From positions 1 to 35,627 of the forward strand of contig JAHFDT010000011.1 in the NCBI GenBank assembly GCA_023248875.1: a DNA stretch of 35,627 bases, given 5' to 3'. The number at the start of each line of letters is the position of its first letter. Position 1 is the stretch's first letter. The translations under genes and the position numbers were made by a program. The notes under the pieces were generated by a model that did no database searches, was not told where the DNA came from, and worked only from the letters and a program-made list of their open reading frames with translations. Positions 26,416-34,140 of the stretch are shown one piece after another. Origin of the DNA: Myxococcales bacterium. Its GTDB lineage: Bacteria; Myxococcota_A; Polyangia; Palsa-1104; SHYY01.

Positions 26416-27628
26416 GTCGGATCTCCAGATGGCGCGGGCTGGCGGGAAGAATCGAGAAGAACTGGCCTCCGCTCTCCAGGAAGGGGCGCTGCCGGTCGAT
26501 GACGGCCTCTTCGCGATCGGGGCGCATCGTCAGAAGACACCAGGTGATGCCGTGCTCGACCAGTGCACTCGACGGTAGAATCGGTAGGCGCGAGCCCGGC
26601 AGATAGAGCCCGATCTTTGGGGGGTGATCATCCGCGACAAACTCGATCAGATCGCCGAGGCCGTAGATCGAGAGAAAGGCGCAGGCGAGATGGCCGGCAC
26701 CGAGCAGTGCGACCTTGCCACCCGCCTGCCGGTGCTGGGAAAGGGCGGTACGAAGCGATTGGGCACGTTCCGCAAAATGCGCGGAGTAGCGTTCGGCACG
26801 CGCGCACTCCGCCGCGGCAGTCGCTGGGGCCAGGGTGCGGGGCGTACCGAGGCGGGCGATGGCCACCAGGGAGTTTTCCGAGGCGTAGGGAAATACGCTG
26901 CTCCACACCACGTCGAGCCCATAGCCATTGAGTGTACCGATCAGTGTGGCCATTGTGAAATAGAGGGTGTGCTGTTCCCAGATCATCAGATAGTCGAGGT
27001 CGGTGAGCGCCTGCTCGCTATCGGGAACTTCGAAAACCAGATAACCGCCGGGGGCGAGCAGCTGCTTTAGGGCGGTGATGAAACGCGTGGGGGCGAAGGT
27101 GTGCTCCAAGATTTGACGACCGATGATGAGATCGCACGGGCCCCATCGGGTTCGCCAGGCGGGCACACCTTCCGGTCGGATCCTCCCCTGGATGGTTTCG
27201 AGACCGGCCCCGGCGGACAGTTCGAGATCGGTGAGCGGATCCAGCCGATGGCTTCGCGAAAAGCCGCGCCGCTGCATCCGTGCGAGTGTGGAATCGTCCT
27301 TGTCCGTCAGACCGCATAGCCGCGATTCGGGCGAGAGGCCCGGTAGTTTCGCCAGGATTTCGGCCAGGTCATCGAGGTGCGCTTCCGGCTCCAGATAGGT
27401 GATCCAGTCGTAGCGTGAAACCAGCTCCTCCACTGGAGGTGGATTCACCAGGAAGAGGAGAGCGCAGCGGGTGCACTGGCCGAGCTGTAGCGGATAGAGT
27501 GGACCCGGGTGGGTGTCAAAAGCGAGGTAGCGATTGCTGATCGGTTGCGCGCCGAAATCGATCCGCCGTACGACGCTGGATGCCTGGCATACAGGGCAGA
27601 GGTCCATCACCAACGCAGAACGTCGCAT
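26408..27628 (-). CDS. zinc-ribbon C-methyltransferase-like protein (TylC3/NovU relatives)
   Basis: A roughly 406-residue protein with the three-part layout of sugar C-methyltransferases: an N-terminal zinc site (CPVC near residue 11 and CTRC about 40 residues later), a central methyltransferase fold (IIGRQILEHTFAPTRFITALKQLLAPGGYLVFEVPD), and a C-terminal nucleotide-fold region (GKVALLGAGHLACAFLSIYGL). The expected glycine-rich SAM loop is replaced by LCGLTDKDDSTLARM, and the usual HEH of the catalytic segment reads EQH. It may therefore be a divergent subfamily. The start is uncertain: ATG 27628 is used here; ATG 27607 or TTG 27640 are possible. It heads the minus-strand sugar operon. Confidence 0.85.
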   Translation of the reverse strand: MRRSALVMDLCPVCQASSVVRRIDFGAQPISNRYLAFDTHPGPLYPLQLGQCTRCALLFLVNPPPVEELVSRYDWITYLEPEAHLDDLAEILAKLPGLSPESRLCGLTDKDDSTLARMQRRGFSRSHRLDPLTDLELSAGAGLETIQGRIRPEGVPAWRTRWGPCDLIIGRQILEHTFAPTRFITALKQLLAPGGYLVFEVPDSEQALTDLDYLMIWEQHTLYFTMATLIGTLNGYGLDVVWSSVFPYASENSLVAIARLGTPRTLAPATAAAECARAERYSAHFAERAQSLRTALSQHRQAGGKVALLGAGHLACAFLSIYGLGDLIEFVADDHPPKIGLYLPGSRLPILPSSALVEHGITWCLLTMRPDREEAVIDRQRPFLESGGQFFSILPASPRHLEIRHG

Positions 27629-27840
27629 CTCGCCGCACAAGCGTCAAGAATCGGGAGTAGCGGCCGATTCAGCGATTACATGCTCCTGTTTCAACAGCTT
27701 CTACACGGGTCGGCCCTGGGATTGCACTGCTCTGCTCCGTGCGCCATGCCTAGCCTACGAACGCAGCGGAAGACGGGCACTTCGGCCCCCTCAGCCCCCA
27801 CGGCCGTCGCCAAATCTGGCAGCGCAGGCGAGGGGCGGAA
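27629..27840. promoter_or_regulatory. divergent promoter region between the two sugar operons
   Basis: A 212-base non-coding gap separates the minus-strand methyltransferase operon from the plus-strand gmhB operon, so promoters for both must lie in or near it. One weak sigma-54-like match, CGGCCCTGGGATTGCA at 27711-27726, has GG and GC 10 bases apart but misses three defined positions. No clear -35/-10 pair or terminator is visible. Confidence 0.45.
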
Positions 27841-28425
27841 ATGATGCCGGCCGTGTTTTTAGACCGCGATGGGGTGCTCGTCGAAGACCTGGGCCCGCTC
27901 TGTTCGATGGCCAGTGTGAGGGTGATCGAGGGAGTGCCGAGGGCGCTGCGTAGTTTGGCCCAGGCCGGCTATCGATTGATTGTCGTCACCAACCAGACCG
28001 TGGTGGCCCGGGGGCTACTTTCAGAGGCCGAAATGGCGCTACTCGAGGCGGAGATCGAAGCCCTGATCGAGCGCGCCGGCGCGCCGCAGTTCGATGGTTT
28101 TTACTATTGCCCGCACCACCCGGAGGCGACCGTTTCGCGCTACCGGATGAATTGTAGTTGCCGCAAACCCCGCGCGGGATTGCTGCTCCGGGCGGGGCAG
28201 GATCGCCAGATCGATCTCGGCAGCAGCTTCGTGGTCGGCGACCGTATGAGCGATGTTGCGGCGGGGCTGCGCGCCGGTTGCCGCACCGTGCTGGTGCGGA
28301 GCGGGCGGCATGGGGATCCGCCGATCGTCAGCCCCGAGCCACTCGATGACGAGGTCCAGCCGCACCACATCTGCGCGGATCTCAGCGCGGCGGCCGACTG
28401 GATCCTGGAAGGGAGGAGCGCATGA
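27841..28425 (+). CDS. gmhB: D-glycero-D-manno-heptose 1,7-bisphosphate phosphatase-like HAD enzyme
   Basis: A 194-residue HAD-superfamily phosphatase of the histidinol-phosphatase/GmhB type that removes the 7-phosphate from heptose 1,7-bisphosphate. Catalytic Asp8 and Asp10 lie in FLDRDGVL, motif II in VVTNQ, the zinc-binding loop in CPHHPE plus CSCRKP, and motif IV in VVGDRMSD. Two ATG codons sit in tandem at 27841 and 27844. Its stop overlaps the next gene as ATGA. The neighbouring gmhA and nucleotidyltransferase genes support a heptose pathway over histidine synthesis. Confidence 0.92.
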   Translation: MMPAVFLDRDGVLVEDLGPLCSMASVRVIEGVPRALRSLAQAGYRLIVVTNQTVVARGLLSEAEMALLEAEIEALIERAGAPQFDGFYYCPHHPEATVSRYRMNCSCRKPRAGLLLRAGQDRQIDLGSSFVVGDRMSDVAAGLRAGCRTVLVRSGRHGDPPIVSPEPLDDEVQPHHICADLSAAADWILEGRSA

Positions 28426-29180
28426 AAGCGATAGTCTTGTGCGCTGGCTATGGGACGCGTTTGGGCTCGCTGACGCGCGAGGTGCCGAAGCCCATGCTCG
28501 GGATCGGCGATTCGCCACTGCTCGAGCACACCCTGCGCCACATCGCCGAGCATGGCTTTCGCGAGATGGTCGTCAACCTGCACTTCCAGGCCGAACAGAT
28601 CAGCTCCTATTTCGGCGACGGGTCGCGCTTTGGCATCCGGCTCCACTACGTCTACGAGCCGGAGCTGCTCGGGACGGCGGGAGCGGTGAAAAACATCGCC
28701 AGCTTTCTGCGTGGCAGCGAGCCCTTTCTGGTCCACTACGGCGACATTCTCACCAACCAGGATTTCACCGCCATGCTGGCCCATCACCGAGAACGTCGGG
28801 CTTTGGCGACGCTGCTGCTCCACCAGCGACAGAAGTCGAACAGCGTGGTGCACCTCGACTACCAGGGGCGCGTCTTGGCCTTCTGGGAGCGGCCGAGCGA
28901 AGTCCCGCTCGAGATCTCGAAGCCCTATGTTTTTTCCGGCGTCTGCCTTTGTGAGCCCGAGTTCATTGACCGGATTCCGGAGGGCCCCTGCGATCTCCCC
29001 CGCGATCTGTTCTCCCAAATGGCGGCGGGCGCACCCATCTATGGCTATGCGCTCACCGGCTATCGCTGCGCCATCGATTCGCCCCAGCGTCTCGAGGAGG
29101 CGCGACAGGCGGTGGCCGATGGAAAATTTCAACCCTATCGACGGAGCCAAGACCATGTTGCAGCCAGCGCGCGAATTTAG
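28422..29180 (+). CDS. sugar-phosphate nucleotidyltransferase, heptose-1-phosphate guanylyltransferase-like
   Basis: A 252-residue nucleotidyltransferase that joins a nucleotide to a sugar 1-phosphate. The signature LCAGYGTRLGSLTREVPKPML near the N-terminus, FLVHYGDILTN (metal-binding Asp) and the single-domain length fit the family of HddC and mannose-1-phosphate guanylyltransferases. Location between gmhB and gmhA favours D-glycero-D-manno-heptose 1-phosphate as substrate, giving an activated heptose, but GTP versus another nucleotide cannot be read from the sequence. The 3' end overlaps gmhA by 26 bases. Confidence 0.88.
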   Translation: MKAIVLCAGYGTRLGSLTREVPKPMLGIGDSPLLEHTLRHIAEHGFREMVVNLHFQAEQISSYFGDGSRFGIRLHYVYEPELLGTAGAVKNIASFLRGSEPFLVHYGDILTNQDFTAMLAHHRERRALATLLLHQRQKSNSVVHLDYQGRVLAFWERPSEVPLEISKPYVFSGVCLCEPEFIDRIPEGPCDLPRDLFSQMAAGAPIYGYALTGYRCAIDSPQRLEEARQAVADGKFQPYRRSQDHVAASARI

Positions 29181-29757
29181 TGAACGCTACCTCAAGGCCG
29201 CGGCCGACTGCTTGAAGCAGCTGTCGGCGGGCGATATTGCCAAGGTCTCACGTGTGTTGCTCGATGCCTACGAGCGCGGAGCCCAGGTGTTCATCATTGG
29301 CAATGGGGGTAGCGCCGCCCTCGCGTCTCACTTCGCCTGCGACTTGGCAAAGACCGTCCTCGGCAAAAACATCGAGAGCACGAGCAAGCGCTTTCGCGCC
29401 ATTTCGCTGTGCGATAACGTGGCGGTTATGACTGCGTGGGCCAATGATGTCGCCTACGAACGCATTTTCTCGGAGCAGCTGAAGGCCTTGGCCCAGCCGG
29501 GCGATGTGCTGCTCGTCATCACCGGCAGCGGCAATTCGCCCAATGTTCTCGAAGCGGTGCGGATGGCGAAATCACTCGGCCTGCATACGATCGGCTGGTT
29601 GGGCTTCGACGGCGGCAAGGCGCGCGCGCAGCTGGACGACTACATTCTTGTGCCGGTGCACGACTACGGGCTCGTCGAGGCGGGCCACGATGTCCTGGCC
29701 CACCTGATTACCGCGTGGCTGATGGCCGCCGTGGCGGCGGAGCGCAAGGCGGCGTAG
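29155..29757 (+). CDS. gmhA: sedoheptulose 7-phosphate isomerase-like SIS-domain protein
   Basis: A 200-residue SIS-domain isomerase that converts sedoheptulose 7-phosphate to D-glycero-D-manno-heptose 7-phosphate, the first step in heptose synthesis. Phosphosugar-binding signature FIIGNGGSAALASHFACDL and the second phosphate loop VITGSGNSPNVLEA are intact. The start at 29155 has a GGAG about 9 bases upstream and gives family length; the frame runs much further back but only as an out-of-frame reading of the nucleotidyltransferase gene. It is the last gene of the heptose operon and ends 22 bases before the left arm of an inverted-repeat element. Confidence 0.92.
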   Translation: MLQPAREFSERYLKAAADCLKQLSAGDIAKVSRVLLDAYERGAQVFIIGNGGSAALASHFACDLAKTVLGKNIESTSKRFRAISLCDNVAVMTAWANDVAYERIFSEQLKALAQPGDVLLVITGSGNSPNVLEAVRMAKSLGLHTIGWLGFDGGKARAQLDDYILVPVHDYGLVEAGHDVLAHLITAWLMAAVAAERKAA

Positions 29758-29779
29758 GTGGATGACAGTAGTTGACCTC

Positions 29780-29954
29780 ACAGGGTTGCCAGAAATCTGC
29801 TGCGCGGCCCGATCGCTGCGGGGGGCTTGCTCCCATTCGATGGTCTTGGGGGGAGGTCACTGCGCTCCACTGCTCAAATACCTCAGTATTCTGCGCTGCG
29901 GTGCTCGCTCCGCCTTGCGCTCGAGCCGCTCGCGACGATTTCTGGCAACCCTGT
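29780..29954. mobile_element. 175-bp MITE-like element with perfect 18-bp terminal inverted repeats
   Basis: The left arm ACAGGGTTGCCAGAAATC (29780-29797) is the exact reverse complement of the right arm at 29937-29954. The core between them is about 139 bases. The trinucleotide TCA flanks both outer ends (29778-29780 and 29954-29956), consistent with a 3-base target duplication if the repeat proper starts at C29781. The core contains the palindrome AATACCTCAGTATT (29877-29890). No transposase is encoded. It occupies nearly the whole gap between gmhA and the aldo/keto reductase, whose stop codon is the right-hand TCA. A non-autonomous transposable element or an extragenic hairpin repeat are both possible. 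Confidence 0.65.
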
Positions 29955-30913
29955 CAGGCGCGGTAGAAATTGCGATTCCAGCGGTGTTGGAGCGCACGCG
30001 TACGTTCGTCGGCCGTAAGTCTGCCGGTCGCCGCCGCCGCGACATTCATTTCTACCTGATCGATCGTGCGCATGCCGGGAATCACCGACGAAACAGCTGG
30101 GTGGCCGAGCACAAAACCGAGCGCGGCTTGGGCCAGAGTGCGATTCGGCCGCTCTAACCAGCGCAGCTGCTCGACGCGGTCGATGGTCTCACCGAGTCGG
30201 CGACCCGCGAAGTAGCGCTGGCGAAAATCGCCCGGCGGAAACTGCGTGTCCCGGCGTAGTTTTCCCGTGAGCGAACCTTCATCGAGGGGTACGCGTCCGA
30301 GTACACCGACGCCTCGCTCGAGGCAGAGGGGATAGAGCTCGTCTTCAGGGGACTGGTCGAATAGGTTGTGGATCACCTGGACCACATCGACGCGCCCTTG
30401 GCGGATCACCTCCAGCGCGCTGGTCGGCTCGTGGTCGTTGATCGAGATGCCGACGAAACGGATCTTCCCGTGGCGCTTGAGCTGCTCCATCGCTTCCCAC
30501 CACTCGTCGCGATCGGCCCAGGCGGGCGCCCAGACGTGTAGCTGCAGAAGATCGATCGTCTCGAGACCAAGATTCCTCAGACTCTGCTCGCAGGAAGAGA
30601 GGATGTGCTGGGAGGGAAACACCTCTTCGAGCGGAGCATCATGGCGCGCGGGCCACTGGTAGTTCATGGGGGGAATCTTGGTGCAGACGAACAGTCCGCG
30701 GTGACGCTGGGCCACCTGTCCAACGAGGCGCTCGGAGCGCCCTTCGCCATAGACCAGCGCGGTGTCGACGAGATTGACACCCAGCTCGATGGCCCGTTCG
30801 AGGGCGCGCAGCGAGGTGGCATCGTCGGCGCCGCCCCACATCGAGCCGCCGATCGCCCAGGCACCGAAGCCCACTTCGGAGACGAGGAGGCCAGTCCTAC
30901 CGAGCGGTCGCAT
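29954..30913 (-). CDS. aldo/keto reductase
   Basis: A 319-residue NADPH-dependent TIM-barrel reductase of the YdjG/IolS-like type. The catalytic tetrad is Asp50, Tyr55, Lys79 and His126 (LVDTALVYG, CTKIPP, LQLHVW), with the ending NRNFY common in the family. It reduces an aldehyde or ketone; the substrate is unknown. ATG 30913 is preferred; GTG 30919, sharing a base with the upstream stop, is an alternative. It is the last of four same-strand genes (MEMO-like, small unknown, lipoprotein, reductase). Its stop lies at the edge of the inverted-repeat element. Confidence 0.93.
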   Translation of the reverse strand: MRPLGRTGLLVSEVGFGAWAIGGSMWGGADDATSLRALERAIELGVNLVDTALVYGEGRSERLVGQVAQRHRGLFVCTKIPPMNYQWPARHDAPLEEVFPSQHILSSCEQSLRNLGLETIDLLQLHVWAPAWADRDEWWEAMEQLKRHGKIRFVGISINDHEPTSALEVIRQGRVDVVQVIHNLFDQSPEDELYPLCLERGVGVLGRVPLDEGSLTGKLRRDTQFPPGDFRQRYFAGRRLGETIDRVEQLRWLERPNRTLAQAALGFVLGHPAVSSVIPGMRTIDQVEMNVAAAATGRLTADERTRALQHRWNRNFYRA

Positions 30914-30918
30914 CACCA

Positions 30919-31482
30919 CTACTTTGTAGTGAGTCCGAAGGGCGAGGCGCCGACGTTCGAGATTTGTCCGCCATTATCGGTGGCGGGGAAGAACACCAGA
31001 TTGGGATAGCGCTTGCCATCGATGAGGAGATCGAAGTAGATGGGATCAGGGCTAGCGGCGAAGTCGAAGCCATCGATCCCGGTGGTGGCAAAGGCGTCGA
31101 AGTCGATGCGCTGGCCCCCGGTGAGGGTCGCCACCGGCGAAACATAGTCGTCGAATTCTAGTGGGCAGGCCCCTTGGACACATCCCTGGGTCACGATGGT
31201 GAAGGTTCCGGTCGTCCAGACCGATCCCCAAAACTCGCGGTAAGTGCCGCTGGTTCCTCCATCGCCGGTCCAGACCAGTCGGTAGCCCCCGCTAGTATTT
31301 GCAGTGATACCGTAGCCGGCCTGGAGGCCCGCTTGGACTACGGTTGGGGTGTTGGGGAGGATGCGGTAGACCGGCGAACCACTGGGCACTGGACCGCCCG
31401 CTCCACTATGGTGGTCGTCCACGACGACCAGGCAGGCGTTACTGAAAAGGGCAAAGGCGGCGAGGGCGAGGTAGCTTCTCAT
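30919..31482 (-). CDS. small exported lipoprotein, function unknown
   Basis: A 187-residue protein with a signal sequence ending in FSNAC (Cys17), an imperfect lipobox that suggests lipid attachment. The mature part is glycine, threonine and tyrosine-rich and predicted beta-stranded (GYRLVWTGDGGTSGTYREFWGSVWTTGTF), with one cysteine pair (QGCVQGAC). I do not recognise a family. A clear AGGAG ribosome site lies 8 bases before the ATG. The stop overlaps an alternative GTG start of the aldo/keto reductase, so the two genes are probably co-transcribed. Confidence 0.78.
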   Translation of the reverse strand: MRSYLALAAFALFSNACLVVVDDHHSGAGGPVPSGSPVYRILPNTPTVVQAGLQAGYGITANTSGGYRLVWTGDGGTSGTYREFWGSVWTTGTFTIVTQGCVQGACPLEFDDYVSPVATLTGGQRIDFDAFATTGIDGFDFAASPDPIYFDLLIDGKRYPNLVFFPATDNGGQISNVGASPFGLTTK

Positions 31483-31531
31483 CGCAAGGTCTCCTGTTTA
31501 GCGCATTGGACGGTGCCGGGGCGGAAACTAT

Positions 31532-31777
31532 TCAACTACTGGGTCCACCCCGCTTGTAGACCGCATCCACCACAGCGGTGACCTCTTTGGCGGAGGGCGC
31601 AGCGCCGGCGCCGATTTCGAAATCCCAGGCCACGTTAGCGAGCAGACGCGCGCGGGCGCGCGGCTTGGAATAGCCGAGGCGGTAGAGCAGGGCGGCGCGG
31701 TCTTCGAGTTCCCGCCGGTACATGGCACTGCGGCCGTGGGAGGGCATTCGCTCAGGGTGCAACCAGGGAAAAGGCAT
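31532..31777 (-). CDS. small helical protein, unknown
   Basis: An 81-residue protein, mainly helical and basic (MYRRELEDRAALLYRLGYSKPRARARLLANVAWDFE), with a short tail ending KRGGPSS. No function is recognised. The open frame reaches back to 31927, but that extension lies inside the upstream MEMO-like gene in another frame and is arginine/proline-rich, so I take ATG 31777. ATG 31723 is another possibility, because the conserved-looking part begins there. No strong ribosome site precedes any of them. It lies 23 bases after the MEMO-like gene on the same strand. Confidence 0.55.
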   Translation of the reverse strand: MPFPWLHPERMPSHGRSAMYRRELEDRAALLYRLGYSKPRARARLLANVAWDFEIGAGAAPSAKEVTAVVDAVYKRGGPSS

Positions 31778-31800
31778 GTGGGGAAGGTAGCGGCTAGGGA

Positions 31801-33051
31801 TCAATAGGTCAATGAAGCGATCGAAACGATCGAGTCCTCTTCGGCGGCACACTGGCCATAGGCAGCCAGGCGGCCGCGGCCCGGCTGGGCGACCGAGAGC
31901 AGGGCGTAAACCGGTGAGAGTCCGCAAACGCGCCGACGGTCCTTTTCCCGGCGGATCTCCTGAAACCAGCCGGTAGCATCGCCTGCCGCCGCCCGCTGCA
32001 GCGCCGCCTGATCGCTCTGTTCCAGCGAGGAGCGATCGGCCTGAGTGAGTGGCCCATCGCCAAAACGGGGGCCGATGTGGGCGAGATCCGCACCAGCAAT
32101 CCAGAGCACGCGTCGACCGGCGACCGCGCGGTGGAGCGCGCCGAGAAACCCGCCGACTTCTTCGGCCGCGGCGGGGTCATCGGCCGATTCGATAAAGTGG
32201 TGCATCGAGCCGCAGAGAATGGGCAGCACAGGAATGGAATCCATCGCGCTGCCCAGTATATGGCGCAGCCACACCGCTTGGAATTCGAGCGAATGCTCGC
32301 CGCGATGGTTGCGCTCGTCGGCCAAGAGCGCTTCGCCGCCACCGTGCTTGCGCAGTTCGTCCACGAGCGCGCCGTCGGTGGTCAGGCGGCCGAGCGGCGT
32401 GTCGTAGTGCTTCTTGGTCAGCGTAAAGGGATGGTGGATGCCATTGTGATCGGTGCCGAATAGGATGATGAGATCGGGCTGCTCGGAAGCCTCGGCGAGC
32501 GGGCGGTAGGCCCAGGCGTAGGCGGGGCCACCTCGCTGGAAATCGATGTGCGGCGCGATGATCGCTTTGGGCAAAGGGCCACTGCCCGGTTGGGGGCGGC
32601 CCGGACCGTGGGGGGGATCGTAGCACTGGTTCAGGAGCGCGATCAGCTTGTCCGCTTCCTCGGGATAGCTTTTTCCCGCATGGACCGCAGAGCGCACCTC
32701 GGCGCGGGCGAATTCGGCGAAGATTTTTGCCGCCTCCTCACGGAAGTGGGCGCTATCCAGGAGCAGCGCCTGGTCGAGCTGGGAGAGCAGACCGTCGAGC
32801 GCCTCCCGCTCAAGTCGTCGCTGGTAGCGGCGGAAGAACTCTTCGCAGATCTGGTCGCGGGTCGATTCTCCATCGCACAGCTGAATGACCGCGACGGCGA
32901 GCGGTGGCAGTTGGGCGACGTGCGGCGAGAGGCCCGAGGGGTCGCGCAGTGCCAGCATCTTTTGGTGATCGTGATCGATCGCGAAACCCTCGAGTGGACG
33001 CAGCTTGGGGCGATCCTCGTCGCTGGGTTGGCCAAGGGGCGGATTCTCCAT
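31801..33051 (-). CDS. amrB: MEMO-family protein with N-terminal PqqD-like domain (AmmeMemoRadiSam system protein B)
   Basis: A 416-residue protein. Residues about 16-102 look like a PqqD-type winged helix (LAVAVIQLCDGESTRDQICEEFFRRY). Residues 121-416 are a MEMO domain, a fold related to class III extradiol dioxygenases, with metal-ligand candidates His168 (APHIDF), His202 (FGTDHNG), the histidine of GEHSLEFQ and the cysteine of LCGSMHH. In many genomes MEMO proteins occur with an AMMECR1 protein and a radical-SAM enzyme of unknown reaction; neither is in this window. The start at 33051 is chosen because the frame beyond it overlaps the divergent MoxR gene. Confidence 0.85.
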   Translation of the reverse strand: MENPPLGQPSDEDRPKLRPLEGFAIDHDHQKMLALRDPSGLSPHVAQLPPLAVAVIQLCDGESTRDQICEEFFRRYQRRLEREALDGLLSQLDQALLLDSAHFREEAAKIFAEFARAEVRSAVHAGKSYPEEADKLIALLNQCYDPPHGPGRPQPGSGPLPKAIIAPHIDFQRGGPAYAWAYRPLAEASEQPDLIILFGTDHNGIHHPFTLTKKHYDTPLGRLTTDGALVDELRKHGGGEALLADERNHRGEHSLEFQAVWLRHILGSAMDSIPVLPILCGSMHHFIESADDPAAAEEVGGFLGALHRAVAGRRVLWIAGADLAHIGPRFGDGPLTQADRSSLEQSDQAALQRAAAGDATGWFQEIRREKDRRRVCGLSPVYALLSVAQPGRGRLAAYGQCAAEEDSIVSIASLTY

Positions 33052-33088
33052 GCGTGCGAGTATAGCCCATCTGTGGCATTCTCCGGCC

Positions 33089-34018
33089 ATGCCATTCTTT
33101 CGTTCGGTGGAAGATGCCGAGGCGCGTCTCGGCGCGGCGAAGTACATCGCCGATCGACGCATTGCGACCGCGGTCTATCTCGCCGATCAGCTGGAGAAGC
33201 CGATTCTGGTCGAAGGGCCGGCGGGGGTCGGCAAGACCGAGCTGGCGAAGACGCTGGCATACGTGACCGGCTGCGAGCTCATCCGCATGCAGTGCTACGA
33301 AGGTCTCGATGAAGCGAAAGCGCTCTACGAGTGGGAATACCCGAAGCAGCTGCTCTATACCCAAATCCTGCGCGATAAGATCGGCGAGGTGGTGGCCGGG
33401 GCCGGTTCGCTGAGCGAGGCGGTGGAGCGGCTGGCGGTGCAGGAGGATGCCTTTTTTTCCGAGCGCTTCCTGCTGGCACGGCCGCTGTTACAGGCGATCC
33501 GTTCGCCGAAACGGACGGTGCTTTTGATCGACGAAGTGGACCGCGCCGAAGCAGAGTTCGAGGCCTTCCTCCTCGAATTGCTATCGGACTTTCAGGTTTC
33601 GGTGCCCGAACTGGGAACGCTGCGCGCGCGCGAGGTGCCGCTGGTGATCCTCACCTCGAACAACGCACGCGAGATGACCGATGCGCTCAAGCGGCGCTGC
33701 CTGCACCTCCACATCGATTTTCCAACGGCCGAGCGCGAGCTCGAGATCGTGCGTCAGCGACTACCCGGGATCGCCGCGAAGTTGTCGGCCCAGGTGGTGG
33801 CGGTGGTGCAGGCCGTGCGCGCGCTCGATCTGAAAAAGCGCCCTTCCGTGTCGGAAACGCTCGATTGGGCGCGGGCCCTGGTGGTGCTCAATGCGGGCGA
33901 GCTCGATGAGGCGCTGGCGCGCGAGACGCTCAATCTCATTCTCAAGTATGAGGGCGATGTCGAGCGCACCGAGGAGAAGCTGGGCGAGATAGTGACAGCG
34001 GCGCGTGCGAAGGCATGA
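33089..34018 (+). CDS. MoxR-family AAA+ ATPase
   Basis: A 309-residue MoxR-type ATPase, a chaperone-like motor that usually acts with von Willebrand factor A proteins in metal insertion or complex assembly. Walker A is GPAGVGKT (43-50), Walker B is VLLIDEVDRAE, sensor 1 is ILTSNNAREM and the arginine-finger region is LKRRCLHLHIDFP. ATG 33089 is used; the frame extends 28 codons upstream but into the divergent MEMO-like gene. No VWA or CoxE partner gene follows in this window; the next gene is on the opposite strand. The start is 37 bases from the MEMO-like start, so the two share a promoter region. Confidence 0.93.
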   Translation: MPFFRSVEDAEARLGAAKYIADRRIATAVYLADQLEKPILVEGPAGVGKTELAKTLAYVTGCELIRMQCYEGLDEAKALYEWEYPKQLLYTQILRDKIGEVVAGAGSLSEAVERLAVQEDAFFSERFLLARPLLQAIRSPKRTVLLIDEVDRAEAEFEAFLLELLSDFQVSVPELGTLRAREVPLVILTSNNAREMTDALKRRCLHLHIDFPTAERELEIVRQRLPGIAAKLSAQVVAVVQAVRALDLKKRPSVSETLDWARALVVLNAGELDEALARETLNLILKYEGDVERTEEKLGEIVTAARAKA

Positions 34019-34140
34019 AGAAAGTTCAGACCCTAAGTCTAAGGCGCCCGGCCGGAATAAACTGCGCAACTGGGCAGCCGATTCATCCCAGCTCGCCTCG
34101 TTGCTTCTCGGTCAAATACATGAAGATCCTCATCGCTACA

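Noticed and set aside
28711-29154. Long upstream extension of the gmhA frame
   Set aside because: It reads the nucleotidyltransferase gene out of frame; GmhA family sequence begins at 29155.
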